From assembly GCF_041821145.1 (NCBI RefSeq), contig NZ_JBGUBC010000020.1, positions 1-50,069 of the forward strand: DNA of 50,069 nucleotides, read 5' to 3'. The notes under the pieces are model-generated. The model was not told the DNA's origin, did not search any database, and saw nothing but the letters and a program-made list of their open reading frames with translations. This DNA comes from Halopenitus sp041821145. GTDB taxonomy: Archaea > Halobacteriota > Halobacteria > Halobacteriales > Haloferacaceae. The position numbers and the translations under genes were made by a program. Below, one piece after another: positions 27,856 to 36,103 of this stretch. How positions within the stretch are numbered: position 1 is the stretch's first letter; every line of letters begins with the position of its first letter.

Positions 27856-28069
27856 ATATCTGACCACGATGCCGAAGGACACAGCCGGTTGATGGAGCCT
27901 GTGAACGGGCCGACGGTGAAAGGCTGGAAAAGATTCAAGTCACATTATTGTGACTACCAGGCAATGGCACCAAAGTCGCCGGGGTGTACCCCGACCTACG
28001 CTCTCGTTGGTACACTGTCCGGACCTTAGGGTCTTGCTCCGGCTTGGCCTCCGGTGTCTGGAGACAAAT

Positions 28070-28624
28070 ATGATGGGTGGCGAACACCAGACCTTCCAGA
28101 AGGTCGCACAATCAGTCGATGACTGGATCCCCAAACGAGCCTACCGGACGGAGAAGAAGTTCCAGAACGATCTTCAGCAGTTTCTGGATGAACGGTTGAA
28201 CTCCAGTGGGGGCGGTGGATTTCTCGGCGGGTTCGGGGAAGGTTCTGGCGAGACGTACGTTGTCTCGAAGGAACGTGGCAACGCCAATGCCGATGTCGTT
28301 GTGAACGATGTCGTCGGTATTGAATTGAAACGAGACCTAACGAATAGCCAGACGAAGATGCTGAGGGGTCAAATCGAAGCATACCGAGATAATTATCCGT
28401 ATGTTATCGCGTGTACCTGCGGCGTAAAGGACGTAGATGGATGGCGGGAACTCCAAAGTAAGTATGATCAACAAGGAGGTATGGGAATGGGCGGTGGTCT
28501 CGGTGGCCAGCGGGGACAAGTAACATTCATCTGGAAGCGGAAAGAGAATTTTGGCAATTCCAGTGGAGAAGGGCCGGGAGGAGGCGGTTTGGGATCTGGA
28601 GGCGGCGGCCTCTTCGGCTTGTGA
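28070..28624 (+). CDS. PD-(D/E)XK-fold nuclease-like protein with glycine-rich tail
   Basis: A 184-residue protein. A helical opening (KKFQNDLQQFLDERLN) leads to a PD-(D/E)XK core: D75 in ANADVVV, then E85-x-K87 in GIELKRDL, and a following helix and strand (RGQIEAYRDNYPYVIACTCG). That arrangement fits a restriction-endonuclease-like metal site. Two glycine-rich stretches, one inserted before the core and one forming the C-terminal 20 residues, suggest flexible linkers or aggregation. The ATG at 28,070 (with a second ATG at 28,073) is preferred over an in-frame extension to 27,950, which crosses non-coding-looking DNA. It is the only gene inside the 900-bp inverted-repeat segment. Its target is unknown. 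Confidence 0.68.
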   Translation: MMGGEHQTFQKVAQSVDDWIPKRAYRTEKKFQNDLQQFLDERLNSSGGGGFLGGFGEGSGETYVVSKERGNANADVVVNDVVGIELKRDLTNSQTKMLRGQIEAYRDNYPYVIACTCGVKDVDGWRELQSKYDQQGGMGMGGGLGGQRGQVTFIWKRKENFGNSSGEGPGGGGLGSGGGGLFGL

Positions 28625-28678
28625 ACAAGTGGGCGAATTAGTTTTGCCAGAATAACGAAGAATCAAGCGTTTCTTGCA

Positions 28679-28738
28679 GGCTCTGTACTAACCGTATCCG
28701 AGTTAGATGTGGCACTTTCCAAGGGCCTCAACAGAGCC
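28679..28738. repeat. Hairpin and right terminal inverted repeat of the 900-bp segment
   Basis: GGCTCTGT at 28,679-28,686 is the exact complement of ACAGAGCC at 28,731-28,738, so the right end can fold into an 8-bp stem with a 44-base loop. The terminal repeat proper is 28,722-28,738. Confidence 0.5.
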
Positions 28739-28831
28739 AGGATAGAGACCGACGTCCAGGGAGACGTCTTCGAGAACAACCGTTGATTGGCAACGGTTTT
28801 TAGCCTATCAAGGCGCACGTACTACTATCCC

Positions 28832-31237
28832 GTGTCTGAGAGCTCTGAGGTGACGTGGCAACCCTATTTCGGCTTTAGCGATGCGTACGAGAACCAAGAC
28901 GATGTTATCGAGCAGATCATCGATACCGCGCAGGACTCTGGATACCTGGCGATGGAAGGCCCGTGCGGAACCGGGAAAACGATGGCCTCGCTAACTGCGG
29001 CTAGTTATCTCATTCGGGAGACGGACAAATTCGAAAACGCCATCGTCGTCACCCCGGTGAAACAACAGCGGCAACAGTTCGTTGAGGATTTACGAGTCAT
29101 CAACAGCAGGGTGGATGATCCGTTGGCCGGCGTCGCGCTCGTCGGGAAACGCGATCTGTGCCCGTACGGCCGTGAAGACGTGTTTCCTGCTGGGAGTAGT
29201 GTGCAGGAACGGTGCGAGGATCTCAGAGAGGCAACGGCGGACCTCGTCAACGAGGATAGTGACCTCAATGTTGAACAGCAGTTCGAAACAGGCGATGCGT
29301 CGACGCCGCCAGCTGCGATTCCAGAGGAGGAGAAATGGTGGGATCCAGCGAAAGGCCGAGTGCTCGTCGAAAACGCACAGCGAGACCCGCTCGACGAGGA
29401 CGCTGAACCGCTTCACACCGCTGGCCGGACCGCGCCGTACCCTCGGGCCCAACCAACCACGACGCCGGAAATGACGGAGTCGGGGAATCGCCAGTTGTAC
29501 TGTCCGTTCGAGGCGGACTGGTACGGTCGTGACAAAGGCTCACCGGTAACGTTCGAATCGGGTGTCAACCACGTTGTGACGACCGAGGAACTCCTTCCGG
29601 ACGCCGTCGATATCGGCACCTGCCCGCACCGCGCAATGACGGTACTGATGCAGAACGCGGACATCGTGATCGGGAATTACAACCACCTCTTCGACGCCGC
29701 CAGTCGCCACCTCACCGCGCCGATCCTCGACAAGCGAACGCTCGTCATCATCGACGAGGCTCACCGGATGGAAGAACGCGTCCGGGACCTCCTTACGGAC
29801 ACGATCGGGTACTACACGGTTAAACGCGCGAAAAACGATCTCGAACAGCTCCTCCGGCCGGCGCGGCAAGGACCGCAGAATAAACGCCAAGTCGAAACGC
29901 GACTGGCGGTGAACGACGTCCCGTTCGAAGCTGTCGAGACGGCCGAAAAGTTCTACGACGACGTGATGGGGTGGTTCGAGACGCGTGTCGACGACGAACT
30001 CCAAGACAGATTTGAACACTACGGGTCTGGATTATCGTGGAACGCGCTGCCGGACGAAGACATCGAGATCCCACTCCGTGACCCGGACGAACCCGAACCG
30101 GACGAGTTCACCCGCTGGGCTGAACAGGCAACCCACGGCGGGGACACGTTCCGGATGCTGAGCAAGGTTGGCCTCGCAGTCGAAGACGCATTAGAACAGA
30201 TGGACTCTGAACGAGACTGCGTCTGTACTGCCATCGGCGCACTGTTCGGGCAATGGTGGGAGCGAGATCACGTCGAGTACTTCCGCGAGATCGAACTGGA
30301 GTATTCGGAGAAAGACGACCGGGACGTGGACAAGCCGTGGATGAATTACTACAACGCGTCGCTGGTGATGTACAATTGTATGCCGTCGCAGAAAATCAAG
30401 GATATCCTTGATGAGTTTGGCGGCGGTGTATTGATGAGTGCGACGCTCGAACCTCTCTCGATCTTCGAGGAAGTAACCGGTTTGAAAGAGTTAGCGACTG
30501 ACGACGAAGAACCGCGCGTCGTTTCTTCCCGCACGTACGATCTGACTTTTCCCGAGGAGAACCGCGCCAGTTGGATCGTCGACGTCGAGGCGTTCAAGAA
30601 GCGAAATCGAGGCGACCCTGCGCTTGAAAATACAAATGGGACACGGGAGCGGTACGCCTACGTCGCACGAGAAATCGCCCGAAGCCACGGCAACGTCCTT
30701 CTCGCATGGCCGAATTATTCCGAAGCCGAATGGGCTGGGAATCGCCTCCGAGAGGAGATCGACAAACCGGTGCTGCTTGACCAGTCTTCGAGCCACGAGG
30801 AGACACGGGCACTGAAACGTGAATTCGTCCACGGCGAACCGAAAGTCCTCGTGACGAGCACCCGCGGTACATTGACTGAAGGTGTCGATTACGAAGGCGA
30901 CGAGCTGCACACGTGCGCCGTGTTCGGCATCCCGCTAGTGAACATCGGGTCGCCCAGAGTCCAGGCCGTCCAACATGCGTACGGTGACCGGTTCGGAGCA
31001 GAGAACTCGTTCACATACGCCCTCACGATTCCAGCCGTTCGGCAGGTGCGACAAGCGCTCGGTCGAGTCATCCGTGGCCCAGGCGAACGAGGTGTCCGAA
31101 TTGTGGTCGGCGAACGATTCGTCCCAAACGCCCTACACTCGGTATACGAGTACCTCCCAGTGAATGAGCGAGAGGAGTTCGTACGGATGAAGCCAGATTT
31201 CTTACACTCCCAATTCGAACAATTCTGGGACATCTAA
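28832..31237 (+). CDS. XPD/Rad3-family Fe-S DNA helicase, full-length island copy
   Basis: A 5'-3' superfamily 2 helicase of the XPD/DinG group. The 801 residues contain Walker A GPCGTGKT (K49), four cysteines placed like the XPD iron-sulfur cluster (C110, C128, C224, C264), DEAH at 308-311, and the C-terminal helicase half with MSATLEP, VLVTSTRGTLTEGVDY and QALGRVIRG. The GTG at 28,832 is chosen because a TTTTTAG box lies about 30 bp upstream; an in-frame TTG at 28,787 is the alternative. It is a divergent homolog of the truncated XPD gene at the island border, keeping the same block order (EFGGGVLMSATLEP is shared). It may replace that function or serve island DNA metabolism or defence. Confidence 0.9.
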   Translation: MSESSEVTWQPYFGFSDAYENQDDVIEQIIDTAQDSGYLAMEGPCGTGKTMASLTAASYLIRETDKFENAIVVTPVKQQRQQFVEDLRVINSRVDDPLAGVALVGKRDLCPYGREDVFPAGSSVQERCEDLREATADLVNEDSDLNVEQQFETGDASTPPAAIPEEEKWWDPAKGRVLVENAQRDPLDEDAEPLHTAGRTAPYPRAQPTTTPEMTESGNRQLYCPFEADWYGRDKGSPVTFESGVNHVVTTEELLPDAVDIGTCPHRAMTVLMQNADIVIGNYNHLFDAASRHLTAPILDKRTLVIIDEAHRMEERVRDLLTDTIGYYTVKRAKNDLEQLLRPARQGPQNKRQVETRLAVNDVPFEAVETAEKFYDDVMGWFETRVDDELQDRFEHYGSGLSWNALPDEDIEIPLRDPDEPEPDEFTRWAEQATHGGDTFRMLSKVGLAVEDALEQMDSERDCVCTAIGALFGQWWERDHVEYFREIELEYSEKDDRDVDKPWMNYYNASLVMYNCMPSQKIKDILDEFGGGVLMSATLEPLSIFEEVTGLKELATDDEEPRVVSSRTYDLTFPEENRASWIVDVEAFKKRNRGDPALENTNGTRERYAYVAREIARSHGNVLLAWPNYSEAEWAGNRLREEIDKPVLLDQSSSHEETRALKREFVHGEPKVLVTSTRGTLTEGVDYEGDELHTCAVFGIPLVNIGSPRVQAVQHAYGDRFGAENSFTYALTIPAVRQVRQALGRVIRGPGERGVRIVVGERFVPNALHSVYEYLPVNEREEFVRMKPDFLHSQFEQFWDI

Positions 31238-31379
31238 ATATGTGTGTTTCAATAAGCGGAGAACCCAATCTTTGAGCATCGATTTAGATACGAAGGTGAC
31301 AAAGCCGATTTTAAGGTGTTGGTTTCAACAGTAGTATTGGTGATTCTATTGATACATAGGTGTGCAAATCTATCGGCGG

Positions 31380-31399
31380 TTTCAGTACCTATACTGAAA
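31380..31399. repeat. Perfect inverted repeat in the spacer after the XPD-type gene
   Basis: TTTCAGTA, loop CCTA, TACTGAAA: an 8-bp perfect stem in the 248-bp spacer. It could be an operator of the following cassette, about 80 bp before its TATA box, or a transcript-end structure. The rest of the spacer shows no gene. Confidence 0.45.
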
Positions 31400-31456
31400 A
31401 ACGGAATCATGTATAGTTGGGATAGGCGAATAGTAACTCTCATTCGACACCAGTTT

Positions 31457-31464
31457 CATATATT
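31457..31464 (+). promoter_or_regulatory. TATA box of the three-gene cassette
   Basis: CATATATT is centred about 26 bp before the ATG at 31,486, the classic spacing for a leaderless haloarchaeal transcript. It also argues for the ATG over the GTG three bases upstream. Confidence 0.6.
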
Positions 31465-31485
31465 CTACCAGCGAGGAATCTGGTG

Positions 31486-31989
31486 ATGGCGCGAATTGAT
31501 GAGATCGACCGACGAACAGATGTCGTCTTTATTTTGTTCTACTTTGCCGAAGAGATCCGAGGGGTGACTAAACTTCAAAAGCTCCTCTTCCTCATTGAAC
31601 AAGAGACGGAGTTCTTCGAAGAGTACAAAGACGATGTCGCTTTCAATTTTGCGCCGTACAAGATGGGGCCGTTCTCCGATGAGGTATATTCGGAACTAGA
31701 GTTTCTCCTCCAACTCAACGCGATCGAGTCAAAGTCCATTCAGCCGGAGGCTTCGGAACCCTCACCCTCACTGAAGGACAAACGATTCATCATCACCCCC
31801 AAAGGCGAGAAGATCGCTAAAACGTTGGTTGAACTACTGGAGCCGTCATATCAAGTGGAAATTGAAGAACTTGTAGAGAAGTACAACTCCATGTACCTTC
31901 GTGATCTTCTTCGATACGTGTATTCTACTTACCCCGACTACGCTGTAGAGTCCGAGATTCAAGACAAAATCTTCTCGGAGGCACACTAA
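31486..31989 (+). CDS. Panacea/SocA-like (DUF4065-like) protein, first gene of a three-gene cassette
   Basis: The 167-residue protein has the rhythm of the Panacea/SocA fold: a TKLQKLLFLIEQE helix early (about 26-38), then FAPYKMGPFSDEVYSELEFL with the YxxGPxS element at about 52-70, followed by a strand-turn KDKRFIITPKGEKIA. Panacea domains act as antitoxins or adaptors in several toxin-antitoxin and proteolysis systems. It is immediately followed by a PD-(D/E)XK protein (stop and start share one base), which suggests a coupled pair. The family assignment is by eye and could equally be a related winged-helix group. Confidence 0.6.
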   Translation: MARIDEIDRRTDVVFILFYFAEEIRGVTKLQKLLFLIEQETEFFEEYKDDVAFNFAPYKMGPFSDEVYSELEFLLQLNAIESKSIQPEASEPSPSLKDKRFIITPKGEKIAKTLVELLEPSYQVEIEELVEKYNSMYLRDLLRYVYSTYPDYAVESEIQDKIFSEAH

Positions 31990-32468
31990 TGTCCAGTACA
32001 GAAATCATCCAGAAACATACGGAACGGTGGACGGCATCGCAACAAGATAGGACACGTCAATATGTACCTGAGAAGTATCAGCTTGGAATTCTAGTAGACT
32101 TTTTGGACGAGCTGGGTGTCCGATATGCGACTGAGAAGTCGATTTTTTCCTACCCAATTGACCTGCTCTGTGTGAACAGAGACGAGACGATGGCCATCGA
32201 GATGAAATCTCGAAATATTGGAAAAGGGATTGACCAAGCTCTCCGTAACTCGGACTACGTGGACTACTCGTTCCTAGCAATCTGGGAGGAGGATCTAAGT
32301 GATAGCCTTATCAAGCGTGTCTCTGATCTCCCGATTGGGCTGATGGCGATCGATGGATCTGTCAACATCGTCTCAGGACCGCAAAAGTCAGGGCAACAAT
32401 TATACTCGAACGCCCGAGTGGTAGAGTTAGTGGGTGGGAATGTTCGAAAACACGATACGATACAATAA
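31989..32468 (+). CDS. PD-(D/E)XK nuclease-like protein, second gene of the cassette
   Basis: A 159-residue protein with a compact restriction-endonuclease-like core: D58 in YPIDLLCVN, E71-x-K73 in AIEMKSRN, then a helix (GKGIDQALRNSDYVDYSFL) and a hydrophobic strand. A helical N-terminus (LGILVDFLDELGV) precedes it. The D-x12-E-x-K spacing is normal for a metal-dependent nuclease. It shares one base with the Panacea-like gene and overlaps the next gene by 29 bp, so all three should be made together. It may be the toxic or DNA-cutting member of the cassette. Its target is unknown. Confidence 0.68.
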   Translation: MSSTEIIQKHTERWTASQQDRTRQYVPEKYQLGILVDFLDELGVRYATEKSIFSYPIDLLCVNRDETMAIEMKSRNIGKGIDQALRNSDYVDYSFLAIWEEDLSDSLIKRVSDLPIGLMAIDGSVNIVSGPQKSGQQLYSNARVVELVGGNVRKHDTIQ

Positions 32469-33738
32469 TAACAACAACAAACACCCTGTCGAAACTCTCA
32501 CTGAGGACTTCGACTCAATTCTCTACGAATCTCATCTTGCAGCCTACAATCAACGGGCAGTCCGCCATCAAATCACACAGCTCTCGCAGGATGATATCTC
32601 GTATTATATCGATCCAGACCTTGCCGTATTCGAACGTGGGAACAACTTCCGGAATGACGAAGGGATGCTCGGTAACTGGATACGAGCCTACGTCAATGCG
32701 TTAGGTGAGCCTCTGAAGACGATCCTCGCTGAAGACGGCAACCTGAAACCAGACCGGTTGACCGATAAAGAGATCACTCAGATTGCAACGGCTGTCGTTA
32801 ACTTTCAAGAAGGCTACAGTGACATTGGCCCAGACGCTGACCTACGCAAATACAGTATCGGCGATGTTGAGCCAGCAGTTCCGAACCCCAAACGTATCGT
32901 CCCGTGGTACAACAAAATCCGATCCCCCAATCAGCTCACTACGACGAGGAAGATCCTCGAAGCATCTCAACAAGCAGCAGAACTAAAACTCAAACCGTGT
33001 CTCTATATCGAGAAAGATGTTATCGCAAATCAGTCAGCCGCGACTAAAATGATCAACCTCCTTTCTTCGGTCGATGTGGATGAATGCTTCCTCATCATCG
33101 AAAACCTCGATAAAAACGAGACGGATGGAGACGAGTACATCGCAGTAATTGACTTCGTGTATAATCTCAGCGCAGCAAATATCGCCCCACACTTCCTGTA
33201 TGGAGATTATTTCTCTCATCTGCTCTATTACTTCGGCCTTGAAGGGACGACGTATGGAACGCTGTATGCGGAAGAGCGCGAAGAAGCCCTGAAGAGTCAC
33301 GGAGGTGGTGGAATGAGTAAACGCTTCTACTTCAATACCATCCGGGAATTCCTCTCTATTCCTGGCGCAGCCGACATCGGGAAGCAACTGGGAGTGCCGG
33401 TTTGTGACTGTTCCGTCTGTCAACGGCATTTCAAAGACTGGGATGACTTCCTTGAGACGTTGGGCGACGGAGATGCCGACTTGGACGAAGAGTCAGGAGA
33501 TGATTCCCCCAATAATGCACTAAACATCGCGCAGAAGCACTATTTGGAGATGCGATGGAGGCATACGATGGAAGTACAGGAAAACTCTCTCGAAGAAATC
33601 AGGGAAATTCTTGTCAAAAATCTGGAACGGTCTTCGTCTGTCTTTAAGAGTTCTCGTCAGATTAGTAGCCGGAAAAATCTTAAATACATATCAAAGTGGT
33701 TATATTCGACGGAAGAGAGGAAAGGGCTAGCTAAGTAG
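32440..33738 (+). CDS. Unknown protein with a TGT-like CxCxxC zinc motif, third gene of the cassette
   Basis: No family is assigned with confidence. The 432-residue protein contains PVCDCSVC with C322, C324 and C327, the spacing of the zinc site in tRNA-guanine transglycosylases and their DNA-modifying relatives (DpdA). A His-rich QKHYLEMRW segment about 40 residues later could give the fourth ligand. Before it, alternating strands and helices (CLYIEKD, CFLIIENLD, APHFLYGDYFSHLLYYFGLE) suit a TIM-barrel. The region between the zinc motif and the His segment is longer and more acidic than in TGT. It overlaps the PD-(D/E)XK gene by 29 bp. The ATG at 32,440 is preferred over a GTG at 32,434. Alternatives are a different zinc-bound TIM-barrel enzyme or a structural protein. 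Confidence 0.6.
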   Translation: MFENTIRYNNNNNKHPVETLTEDFDSILYESHLAAYNQRAVRHQITQLSQDDISYYIDPDLAVFERGNNFRNDEGMLGNWIRAYVNALGEPLKTILAEDGNLKPDRLTDKEITQIATAVVNFQEGYSDIGPDADLRKYSIGDVEPAVPNPKRIVPWYNKIRSPNQLTTTRKILEASQQAAELKLKPCLYIEKDVIANQSAATKMINLLSSVDVDECFLIIENLDKNETDGDEYIAVIDFVYNLSAANIAPHFLYGDYFSHLLYYFGLEGTTYGTLYAEEREEALKSHGGGGMSKRFYFNTIREFLSIPGAADIGKQLGVPVCDCSVCQRHFKDWDDFLETLGDGDADLDEESGDDSPNNALNIAQKHYLEMRWRHTMEVQENSLEEIREILVKNLERSSSVFKSSRQISSRKNLKYISKWLYSTEERKGLAK

Positions 33739-33924
33739 TACTGACCATTCGACGACCGTCCCGGGAGGAGCTTACTAACGGGCGGTGACACGGTTTGTAA
33801 TCCAGCCCAACGGCGAATTTAGAGACTAGAGATCGTGCAGTAAGCGTGTTATACGTACCTTTCTGTCTACAAGCATTCGACCCGTTTTATGTGTCCTACT
33901 AGACACAAAAAGCAAAATAGAACG

Positions 33925-34467
33925 CTACGATGCAGGACCAGAGATGCCCTCATCTTCGTCGTCTGGTTCTACTGTTATCGAGACGTCGATGTCTTCGGCA
34001 GGGTCGAGCCCCTCTGCGAATACAGCTGCCATCCTAATACTCAACTCAAGCCCTGCTGGTTGGAACGCTTCGTAGAAGAATGCCGCCACCCGGGCCCAGA
34101 GGACAAAATCATCTGTCGCCTCCTCTGTAGGGTTATCATCAAAAATCTCTTTCTGGAAGAAGAGCCCTGAAACGGGTCCCTTGTCAAACCAGTCCCAGCG
34201 TTGGAGAATTGCGAGGTCGGTGAGTGATTTCTTCACGCCTTCTTCGAGATACCACTGGTAGGGTTCTACTGGTGGGTCTTGCTCACCGTTCATTGAATCG
34301 AGAATCGTTTGGACATCGAACCCGTCCAAGAAACCACGCAACTCATCTTGCGCTACTTCCCGAACCTCCTCTTCGCTCGGGTCATCGAGGATCGGGAATC
34401 CACAATTCCCGCAGTAATTCGCTTCGGGCATCGAGACTTCTTCTCGGCAGCGAATACAGGACGCCAT
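33925..34467 (-). CDS. Zinc-ribbon protein of unknown function at the island edge
   Basis: A very acidic 180-residue protein that opens with a zinc ribbon, CIRC-x11-CGNC at residues 4-22, typical of small archaeal zinc-ribbon proteins. The rest is helical, with YQWYLEEGVKKSLTDLAIL and ARVAAFFYEAFQPAGLEL segments and a final acidic tail. No catalytic motif is visible. It is the last complete island gene, about 90 bp before the border, and converges on the three-gene cassette across a 186-bp spacer with no feature seen. It could be host DNA, but its position left of the broken XPD frame favours the island. Confidence 0.65.
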   Translation of the reverse strand: MASCIRCREEVSMPEANYCGNCGFPILDDPSEEEVREVAQDELRGFLDGFDVQTILDSMNGEQDPPVEPYQWYLEEGVKKSLTDLAILQRWDWFDKGPVSGLFFQKEIFDDNPTEEATDDFVLWARVAAFFYEAFQPAGLELSIRMAAVFAEGLDPAEDIDVSITVEPDDEDEGISGPAS

Positions 34468-34530
34468 ACCTCTCCTTATTCGACAGAGTCCATAAACTGA
34501 GGTTCCGCTGGAAAGAGGTTGCTACCAAAA

Positions 34531-34544
34531 ATCTACTAGTAGAT
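34531..34544. repeat. 14-bp perfect palindrome at the island-chromosome junction
   Basis: ATCTACTAGTAGAT is its own reverse complement and lies about 12-15 bp before the point where XPD coding homology begins. It may be a scar or recognition site of the event that made the junction. Confidence 0.5.
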
Positions 34545-34555
34545 CGCAGTCACGC

Positions 34556-36103
34556 TACCACGCATTCGATCCGACGACGACGGGCACGTTTACGGGCGCG
34601 CTTCTCGATGACTCAACGTTCGTCGTCTGCGATGAGGCCCACATGCTCGAACCCCGGGTCCGAGATCTCGTGAGCGACGCCGTCGCCGATCGAAGCCTTC
34701 GAGACGCGATCGCCGAACTCACTCGGGTCGTTCAGCCGGTCCGGTTCGACGAGGAGGGGAACCACACTGACGACGCTGCGCTGGTCCGCGGTGAGCTCGT
34801 CGAAAGCGACGTCTCGATCGAGGAGGTCGAACTGGTTCGGGAGTTCTACGAGGATCTGCGCGGCGAACTCGATCGGCGCGTCACCGCGCATCTCGACCGG
34901 GATCGCCCGGATTGGCGGGCGGATCCGGCCCGACTCGAGGACGCGGAGATCCCGCTTCGTGACCCGGAGACGCCGGGCGTCGACGCGATCACGGAGTGGG
35001 CGAACGAGCAGGGCTACGATGACCGCGTGTGGGCACGTGCGCCGGCAGTCGGCGCGGTCGTCGAGCGAGTGCTCCACGAACTCGAGGGCGAGGACGCAAC
35101 GCGCGCCGCGCCGAGCGTCGGCCGAACGCTCAACGCCTGGTACCGTGAGGATCACGAGACGTTCTTCCGCGCGATCGAACTGGAGCGAACCTGGGACGAG
35201 ACCGAGCCCCCCGACAGCTGGCGGCGCGCGTACAACGCGCGCTACGGGCTGTTCAACTGCCTGCCGAGCCGGGCGATCGGCGAGCGACTCGGCGAGTTCG
35301 GCGGCGGCGTGTTGATGAGCGCGACCCTGGAGCCGATGGACGTCTTCCGGGAGGTGACCGGACTTCAACACCTCGCCGAATCCGGCCGTCCCGTCCTCGA
35401 GCGCACACACGGACTCTCGTTCCCGGCGGAGAACCGCGAGAGTCTCGCGGTCGACGCCCCGAAGTTCACCCACGGCAACCGTGGGTCGCCCGGCGAGGAA
35501 ACGGAGACGCGGCTGGCCCACCTCGATGCGACGATCGCGGTCGCTCGGCGGCCCGGAAACGTTCTCGTAGGGATGCCAAACTACGCCGAGGCGAACTGGA
35601 TGGCCGGCGAGCTTTCCGAACGGCTCGAAAAGCCGGTCCTGCTCGATGAGTCCTCCGGCGACCGAGTCACCGAATCGCTCAAGGACGATTTCTTCGCCGG
35701 CGACGGGAAAGTGCTCGTCACGAGCCTTCGGGGGACGCTCACCGAGGGCGTCGACTACCGTGGTGACCGACTCCACGCGGCGGTCGTCTGTGGCGTTCCG
35801 ATCATCAACACTGAACGGCCACGAACACGGGCAGTCGTCGCCGCCTACGACCGGCGGTTCGGTGACGGTTTCGAGACCGCACTCACCGTTCCCGCCGTCC
35901 GAAAGGCCAGGCAGGCCACCGGTCGAGTCATCCGTGGAACCGACGACCGAGGCGTCCGGGTCCTGCTCGATGCACGCTACGCCCGCGATACCTGGGACGG
36001 GGTGAGGGAGTACCTCCCCGAACACGAACGCGAGGAGTTTCAGCCCGTAAGTACCGATATGCTCGAATTCGCGCTCGACCGATTCGATCACTCGACGTCA
36101 TAA
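34556..36103 (+). pseudogene. 5'-truncated host XPD/Rad3-type helicase
   Basis: The frame picks up in mid-protein at HAFDPTTTGTFTGALLDDS, continues through the DEAH box (VVCDEAHMLEPRV) and runs to a normal C-terminus with MSATLEP, VLVTSLRGTLTEGVDY and QATGRVIRGTDDRG. Everything expected upstream is missing: Walker A, motif Ia and the four Fe-S cysteines, roughly the first 250-300 residues judging from the full-length island homolog. An internal ATG at 34,643 could start a 486-residue fragment, but it would lack the ATP site. GC content and codon use match the chromosome on the right. The 3' end overlaps the convergent reductase gene by 16 bp, the normal tight packing of the core region. Confidence 0.85.

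Larger units (their letters stand above)
27839..28738. mobile_element. 900-bp inverted-repeat-bounded segment with a nuclease gene as cargo
   Basis: The segment starts with GGCTCTGTTGAAACCCT (27,839-27,855) and ends with AGGGCCTCAACAGAGCC (28,722-28,738). The ends are inverted copies matching at 15 of 17 positions. The wording resembles IS5-family termini, but no transposase or transposase remnant lies between them; the only gene is the PD-(D/E)XK protein at 28,070. No target-site duplication was seen. It may be a non-autonomous element (MITE-like) that captured a gene, or a decayed insertion sequence. The 5' part, 27,856-28,069, shows nothing else recognisable. Confidence 0.5.
1..34555. mobile_element. 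Genomic island, right-hand part (left end outside the window)
   Basis: This stretch is inferred to be acquired DNA. It carries an SNJ2-type tyrosine integrase cassette (25,829-27,832), an inverted-repeat-bounded segment, several nucleases, a methyltransferase, Argonaute, and a second copy of an XPD-type helicase. Its coding DNA is visibly more AT-rich than the core genes that follow, and its intergenic spacers are long and AT-rich. It ends where the coding frame of a truncated host XPD/Rad3 gene appears near 34,556. The integrase is about 6.7 kb inside the right edge, so the island may be composite, built by several insertions. No direct-repeat att pair was recognised, and the left border is not in the window. 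Confidence 0.6.

Noticed and set aside
27880..28065. Possible tRNA or att site after the integrase gene
   Set aside because: GC-rich stems are present, but no cloverleaf with T-arm and anticodon could be built.
27950..28069. N-terminal extension of the PD-(D/E)XK gene in the 900-bp segment
   Set aside because: The translated extension is Arg/Leu-rich and lacks acidic bias, unlike the protein that follows.
34613..36091. 492-codon minus-strand open frame opposite the truncated XPD gene
   Set aside because: It is antisense to clear helicase motifs; long antisense frames are common in GC-rich haloarchaeal genes.
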